In this document: positions 5,893 through 9,254 of the stretch, in pieces
How positions within the stretch are numbered: the first letter of the stretch is position 1
How the letters are laid out: the number at the start of each line of letters is the position of its first letter
Notes under the pieces: model-generated
What the model was told of the DNA's origin: nothing
Database searches by the model: none
Seen by the model: only the letters and a program-made list of their open reading frames with translations
Position numbers and translations under genes: made by a program
Source: an uncultured Dokdonia sp.
GTDB lineage: Bacteria; Bacteroidota; Bacteroidia; Flavobacteriales; Flavobacteriaceae
Direction of reading: 5' to 3'
NCBI GenBank assembly: GCA_937124495.1
Contig: CAKZKZ010000965.1
Span: 1-9,254 of the forward strand
Length of the DNA stretch: 9,254 nucleotides

Positions 5893-6045
5893 CTACTTAT
5901 TAGTACAATTCTTTATTGCAGATATAGATATAGGGCAACCTAATGGTCTTGTACTTATAAGATCAAAGGCGGCTCCTCCAACGATATTGGAAGGATTATT
6001 TAATTTTGAAATAACTAGTTTTTTAAATGCGATTTTCTTTTTCAT
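5893..6045 (-). CDS. class I lanthipeptide-like precursor peptide
   Basis: A 50-residue ORF from the ATG at 6043-6045. The leader begins MKKKIAFKKLVISKLNN, close to the leaders of Bacteroidota class I lanthipeptides (basic start, alternating hydrophobics, then I..LN), and ends in a double glycine, NIVGG (20-24), the usual cut site of C39-peptidase exporters. The 26-residue core has Ser31, Thr32, Ser40, Ser42 and Thr48 as dehydration candidates and Cys37 and Cys47 as ring partners; GCPISIS (36-42) is its centre. Length, leader and core composition all fit. No LanB dehydratase, LanC cyclase or peptidase-exporter is in the window, so modification would need enzymes encoded elsewhere, or the gene is a stray copy. 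A hairpin follows the stop. An unmodified GG bacteriocin is the main alternative. Confidence 0.75.
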   Translation of the reverse strand: MKKKIAFKKLVISKLNNPSNIVGGAAFDLISTRPLGCPISISAIKNCTNK

Positions 6046-6283
6046 TATTATAAAATTTAGATGTATTAAAAAGGAATATTTTTTGTGCTCTTTGTTTGTA
6101 ATTGTTTAATATGTTGGTATAAGCGCTGTTTTTTATGAAGGCAGCATAAAAATCTACAAAATTAAACTGAGCTTCTTTTGTTATTTTAAAAGTAGTTATT
6201 TTTTTTAATATATCAATGAAGGTATGACTCTTAAGAGAATAGTCTACAAGAGTATACTTTCGCACTTCGATATAGCTCAGCAT
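6023..6283 (-). CDS. doubtful 86-codon ORF upstream of the peptide gene
   Basis: An ATG-started frame overlapping the peptide gene start by 23 bases in another frame. Its translation (HTFIDILKKITTFKITKEAQ and on) is not obviously random and has few rare residues, but I recognise no family, signal or domain. It may be the remnant of a gene that once accompanied the peptide, or chance. TAATTTTG at 6157-6164 (minus strand), inside it, would suit as a -7 box for the peptide gene and argues mildly against coding. Confidence 0.22.
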   Translation of the reverse strand: MLSYIEVRKYTLVDYSLKSHTFIDILKKITTFKITKEAQFNFVDFYAAFIKNSAYTNILNNYKQRAQKIFLFNTSKFYNNEKENRI

Positions 6284-6456
6284 AAACTTTTTCTTCTTTA
6301 TTATGTTTCGTGAAAGCGCAAAAAAATGAATAGTAAAGAAATAAAGTAGTGTTCTATTTTGGAGTACTACGCTATTTTAATTTCCCAACATCCAACATCT
6401 TTTTTCTATCCACCATATCCTTTTCTCTTAAAAACACTTTTCTTACTTTTATCATA
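6046..6456. other. divergent intergenic region and strand switch
   Basis: Genes on the left point left and those on the right point right, so promoters for both should lie here. A possible -7 box for the peptide gene is at 6157-6164 (minus strand, TAATTTTG). A variant of the GCTTTCGCGAAAGC palindrome is at 6305-6317. No clear plus-strand promoter was found. Apart from the doubtful ORF at 6023-6283 I see nothing coding. Confidence 0.6.
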
Positions 6457-7533
6457 ATGAAACAAAACCGCAAACTCCTTATCATAGGTCTCTTATTATT
6501 TGTCCAGATGGGGATCGTTCGGATTCTGGCATTATTCCCTGAATTTATAGAAAACTATTATAGTAACGGACTTTATCTTTTCATCTCAAAAGGGTTTCGA
6601 TATGCCTTTGGTTGGTTGCCATTTTCTTTTGGCGATGTGATGTATGCGGTATTAATTTTTATGGCTTTACGCGAAATTGTCCTCTTGTTCAAATCTCGTT
6701 TCCGAAACTTTAAAACTTTTTGTATTCGTACGCGCGCCTTGGCATCTATTGTATATGGTGCTTTTCATTTGTTGTGGGGCATGAATTATTACCGACTTCC
6801 GTTACACGAATCTCTTTCGATAGAGAGTGAATACACAACTGAAGAACTCTACGCCTTAACCGAAAAACTCATTGTCAAGAGTAATGCGTTATATGATCAG
6901 TTAGCGACTAATGATACCATGGCAGTAGACATCCCATTATCACAATCTGAGATTTTTGATCAAACCATCAATGGATATAATGCGTTAAAAACACAGTTTC
7001 CAAAACTAGATTACCCTCCTAAAAGTATAAAGGTGTCCTTATTAAGTTATCCGCTTTCTGTGATGGGATATAGTGGGTATTTAAATCCGATTACCAATGA
7101 AGCTCAAATCAATGGACTTGTGCCCACCTATAGACATCCAGTGATTAGTTGCCATGAACAAGCTCATCAGTTAGGCTATGCCAAAGAAAACGAAGCTAAT
7201 TTTATAGGCGTCCTCGCCACCTTTCATAATGAAAATCTACACTTCCAATACTCCGGAAGCATCTTTGCCCTACGGTATTGTATCAATGACCTTTTTCGCC
7301 GCGATAGCGAGCTAGGAGATAGTTTAAGAGAACAAATACGTCCAGGAATTTTTAAAAACTATGCCCTATCTCGTGATTTCTGGGACCGTATGGATAATCC
7401 GCTAGAACCTGTGTTTAAACTATTTTATAGTAACTACTTAAAAGCAAATAACCAACCTGCAGGATTGAAAAGCTATAACTATATGGTCGCGTTATTGGTG
7501 AATTACAATACATCCTTTCCTACATCTATATGA
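6457..7533 (+). CDS. DUF3810 family membrane zinc-peptidase-like protein
   Basis: A 358-residue protein from the ATG at 6457; a longer frame from 6349 begins with GTG and adds a low-complexity, F/S-rich stretch unlike this family. Three N-terminal hydrophobic segments (about 7-27, 55-75, 93-108) place it in the inner membrane. The soluble part carries HEQAHQLGYAKENEANF (233-249): HExxH with glutamates E244 and E246 downstream, the layout of a gluzincin-type zinc peptidase. LSYPLSVMGYSGYLNPITNEAQIN (196-219) is also typical of DUF3810. The physiological substrate is not known. It is followed after 21 bases by a Crp/Fnr-type regulator gene and probably shares its transcript. Confidence 0.88.
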   Translation: MKQNRKLLIIGLLLFVQMGIVRILALFPEFIENYYSNGLYLFISKGFRYAFGWLPFSFGDVMYAVLIFMALREIVLLFKSRFRNFKTFCIRTRALASIVYGAFHLLWGMNYYRLPLHESLSIESEYTTEELYALTEKLIVKSNALYDQLATNDTMAVDIPLSQSEIFDQTINGYNALKTQFPKLDYPPKSIKVSLLSYPLSVMGYSGYLNPITNEAQINGLVPTYRHPVISCHEQAHQLGYAKENEANFIGVLATFHNENLHFQYSGSIFALRYCINDLFRRDSELGDSLREQIRPGIFKNYALSRDFWDRMDNPLEPVFKLFYSNYLKANNQPAGLKSYNYMVALLVNYNTSFPTSI

Positions 7534-7554
7534 TGACGTATATATCTTTTTAAA

Positions 7555-8085
7555 ATGAGTGATCACATTAAAATATTTGGAGAGGCTTCTACCATTATAA
7601 AAATGAAGAAACGAGACGTTATTCTAAAAATTGGAGAGGTTGAAAATTATCTTTCTTATATAATAAAAGGGAGTATTGTTATTCTTACTTATCATAATGG
7701 TAATGAAATATGTATTGGTTTTAGTATCGAAAACTCTTTTTTTAGCTCGTATGTTTCATTTTTAACACGGGAAGTCTCACAATACCAAGTTGTAGCTTTA
7801 GAAGACACTATGATGGAGCGGATTGATTATGAATCTCTTCAAGTAGGGTATTCTTTATCTGCCCATCATCAAGCAAAAGGACGAAAAATTGCAGAACAGC
7901 TTTATATTAAAGGAAGTCAGCGAGCCTTCTCATTAATCACAAAGACAGCCGAAGAGCGATATCTTGAGTTTATTGAAGAATACCCAAACCTTTTACAACG
8001 CATCCCATTAAAATACCTAGCTTCTTATTTAGGGGTAACACCAGTGAGTCTTAGTCGAATTAGAAATAAAGTGGCTAAACAATGA
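7555..8085 (+). CDS. short Crp/Fnr-family transcription regulator
   Basis: A 176-residue regulator. Residues about 16-95 form the cyclic-nucleotide-binding-like beta barrel (VENYLSYIIKGSIVILTYHNGNEI), 96-125 the dimer helix, and 150-173 a C-terminal helix-turn-helix, IPLKYLASYLGVTPVSLSRI, with TPVSLSRIRNKVAK as recognition helix. The residues that bind cAMP in CRP (RxS with a preceding E) are not evident, and there are no N-terminal Fnr cysteines, so the ligand is unknown, as is common for Bacteroidota members. The start 21 bases after the DUF3810 stop suggests an operon. Met17 is a less likely alternative start because it would trim the barrel. Confidence 0.88.
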   Translation: MSDHIKIFGEASTIIKMKKRDVILKIGEVENYLSYIIKGSIVILTYHNGNEICIGFSIENSFFSSYVSFLTREVSQYQVVALEDTMMERIDYESLQVGYSLSAHHQAKGRKIAEQLYIKGSQRAFSLITKTAEERYLEFIEEYPNLLQRIPLKYLASYLGVTPVSLSRIRNKVAKQ

Positions 8086-8142
8086 TTTCTTATCATTTGT
8101 AAATAGAATTGATATTTAAAAGTTTCAGCTTTGTATAATAAT

Positions 8143-8919
8143 ATGAAATACGTACGTATGCATACTACGATCAGTTGGAAAAGAATACTTGTATTTATGG
8201 TGATTGCTACTGCAGTCTCCAATGTTTTTAGGTTTGATATTTTCGAACTCACAGCAGTATTAGAGAACGTGCCTACTTGGATGTTTATCTTAATAACTGT
8301 ATTGCTTGAAGGAAGTGGCGTTATTATAGGTGCAGTAATAGCGCTATCATTACTTAAAAGAAAGCGTAAAACAGACATAACGTTTTTTGGTACTTCAACA
8401 TCAAAAAGCCTTATGATGTCGATCATTCCAATCATTATTTTAACCATCATCGGTGTGGAAAATGAATATGGACTAAATCAACATCTTTATGGATGCATAG
8501 CCATTATAGGTACGTTACTCTATTGTTTTATGGAAGAATATGGTTGGCGAGGATATCTACAAGAAGAGTTAAAAATGCTAAAACCTTGGCAAAAATACTT
8601 GATTATCGGATGTATGTGGTACCTATGGCATCTTACGTTCTTGAGGCAAGAAACAACTGTTAGAGATAATCTTTTCTTCTTGTTCATGATGATTTTTGGA
8701 AGTTGGGGGATTGGGCAAGTAGCCGAATCGACAAAATCCATCATAGCAAGTGCTTGCTTTCATATGATTATACAAATCATGATGTTTAATTCGTTGATTA
8801 GAAGTGGAATTACAGGAACGGAGAAATTAATCATTTTAGGTGTTTCAGTGACACTATGGTTTGTGATTGTCAAGAAATGGGAAAAAGAAAATAAGATTGC
8901 TATTCCTAAAAAAGAGTGA
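8143..8919 (+). CDS. CPBP-family intramembrane metalloprotease
   Basis: A 258-residue polytopic membrane protein from the ATG at 8143; an earlier TTG at 8131 is unlikely. It contains the CPBP/CAAX-protease motifs: EEYGWRGYLQ (131-140; the EExxxR pair with E131, E132, R136), WYLWH (159-163, H163) and ACFHMIIQ (204-211, H207). The usual Asn or Asp four residues after the last His is replaced by Gln211. Some members cut prenylated-like or leader peptides, and others protect against self-made bacteriocins; which applies is unknown. A lanthipeptide-like gene lies about 2 kb away on the other strand, so an immunity role is conceivable but not supported by operon structure. It follows the Crp/Fnr gene by 57 bases. 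Confidence 0.87.
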   Translation: MKYVRMHTTISWKRILVFMVIATAVSNVFRFDIFELTAVLENVPTWMFILITVLLEGSGVIIGAVIALSLLKRKRKTDITFFGTSTSKSLMMSIIPIIILTIIGVENEYGLNQHLYGCIAIIGTLLYCFMEEYGWRGYLQEELKMLKPWQKYLIIGCMWYLWHLTFLRQETTVRDNLFFLFMMIFGSWGIGQVAESTKSIIASACFHMIIQIMMFNSLIRSGITGTEKLIILGVSVTLWFVIVKKWEKENKIAIPKKE

Positions 8920-8986
8920 AAGCAGGATTGAAAAGTAAAAACGCGCTCATTATGCCAATAATTCATTAGCATCTATAGGATGTTAA

Positions 8987-9008
8987 AATACTCTTAATTA
9001 ACAGTATT
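8987..9008. promoter_or_regulatory. inverted repeat next to the amidohydrolase promoter
   Basis: AATACT-C-TTAATTAA-C-AGTATT is symmetrical apart from the C at each matching position (C8993, C9002). It overlaps the -33 TTG at 9007-9009, where a repressor could compete with RNA polymerase. It could also end transcription from 8919. Confidence 0.35.
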
Positions 9009-9034
9009 GACGGCTAGTGATGGGCGTATCTTTA
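9007..9034 (+). promoter_or_regulatory. candidate Bacteroidota promoter for the amidohydrolase gene
   Basis: TTG at 9007-9009 and TATCTTTA at 9027-9034 match the -33 TTG and -7 TAnnTTTG pattern with 17 bases between. The final base of the -7 box deviates. The ATG at 9059 follows 25 bases later, leaving a short leader. Confidence 0.45.
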
Positions 9035-9058
9035 AATGCTAAATAATCACTAAATACT

Positions 9059-9254
9059 ATGTTTCTAAAAAAAATCCTTATGGCAGGGTTTGTCTTGTGC
9101 TCGTTTGTTATGTCCGGGCAAGACTATTTTCCTGCAAATGACGGTGTAAAATCAAAGAATGAGAATTACACTGTCTTTACAAATGCCACCATTCACACAT
9201 CACCCACAGAACCCATCAAAAACGGACCCCTTGTGGTTCAGGCTGGTCAAGTGG
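9059..9254 (+). CDS. secreted amidohydrolase (imidazolonepropionase-like), 5' part
   Basis: The first 65 codons of a gene that runs off the right edge, starting at the ATG at 9059-9061. MFLKKILMAGFVLCSFVMSG is a Sec signal peptide, likely cut before Q21. The mature start, QDYFPANDGVKSKNENYTVF, and the following NATIHTSPTEPI match the opening of the amidohydrolases with a signal peptide found in Flavobacteria, where a beta strand (TNAKI) begins the metal-dependent hydrolase domain. Catalytic His and Asp residues would lie beyond the window, so the substrate class is inferred from the N terminus only. Confidence 0.65.
   Translation, partial: MFLKKILMAGFVLCSFVMSGQDYFPANDGVKSKNENYTVFTNATIHTSPTEPIKNGPLVVQAGQV

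Noticed and set aside
8025..8450. Minus-strand ORF of 141 codons
   Set aside because: Overlaps the ends of the Crp/Fnr and CPBP genes antisense; hydrophobic composition reflects the complementary membrane gene.
8520..8972. Two minus-strand ORFs of 74 and 70 codons
   Set aside because: Both are largely antisense to the CPBP gene, whose motifs are clear.
1..9254. CRISPR array, tRNA or rRNA genes
   Set aside because: No regularly spaced short repeats, cloverleaf or conserved ribosomal sequence was found on either strand.

Overview
The window looks like a piece of a marine Flavobacteriaceae (Bacteroidota) chromosome. The support is strong A+T richness, lysine/asparagine/isoleucine-rich proteins, no Shine-Dalgarno sequences, several TAnnTTTG-type -7 boxes, Bacteroidota-style lipoprotein signals, and gene families common in Flavobacteria (DUF3810, short Crp/Fnr regulators, a GG-leader class I lanthipeptide precursor, a signal-peptide amidohydrolase). 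The genus cannot be named from this sequence alone.

Left part (1-6045): every gene is on the minus strand and the region looks accessory. It is bounded by two near-identical copies of a class I SAM methyltransferase gene, each with the same roughly 240-bp upstream leader. Copy 1 is cut by the window edge; copy 2 is complete and its end overlaps the start of a small winged-helix-like protein gene. Between the copies lie single-gene units: an SMP-30/gluconolactonase-like lipoprotein, a broken alpha/beta-hydrolase esterase, an iodotyrosine-deiodinase-type flavoprotein, and a membrane-anchored protein of unknown function. The gaps around the esterase remnant and the flavoprotein carry imperfect inverted repeats that resemble integron attC sites in layout, although no integrase is visible. 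To the right of copy 2 are a small unknown lipoprotein and an unlisted 50-codon gene for a lanthipeptide-like precursor (GG leader, Ser/Thr/Cys core) with no modification or export enzymes nearby. That gene is followed by a 14-bp perfect-stem hairpin.

Right part (6457-9254): every gene is on the plus strand and the region looks more like core chromosome. A DUF3810 membrane zinc-peptidase-like protein is followed 21 nt later by a short Crp/Fnr-type regulator, then a CPBP-family intramembrane protease. A well-formed promoter precedes the start of a secreted amidohydrolase that runs off the right edge.

No single pathway joins these genes. The main interest is in the accessory half: the duplicated methyltransferase with its conserved leader, the cassette-like single genes with repeated boundary motifs, and the orphan peptide precursor.
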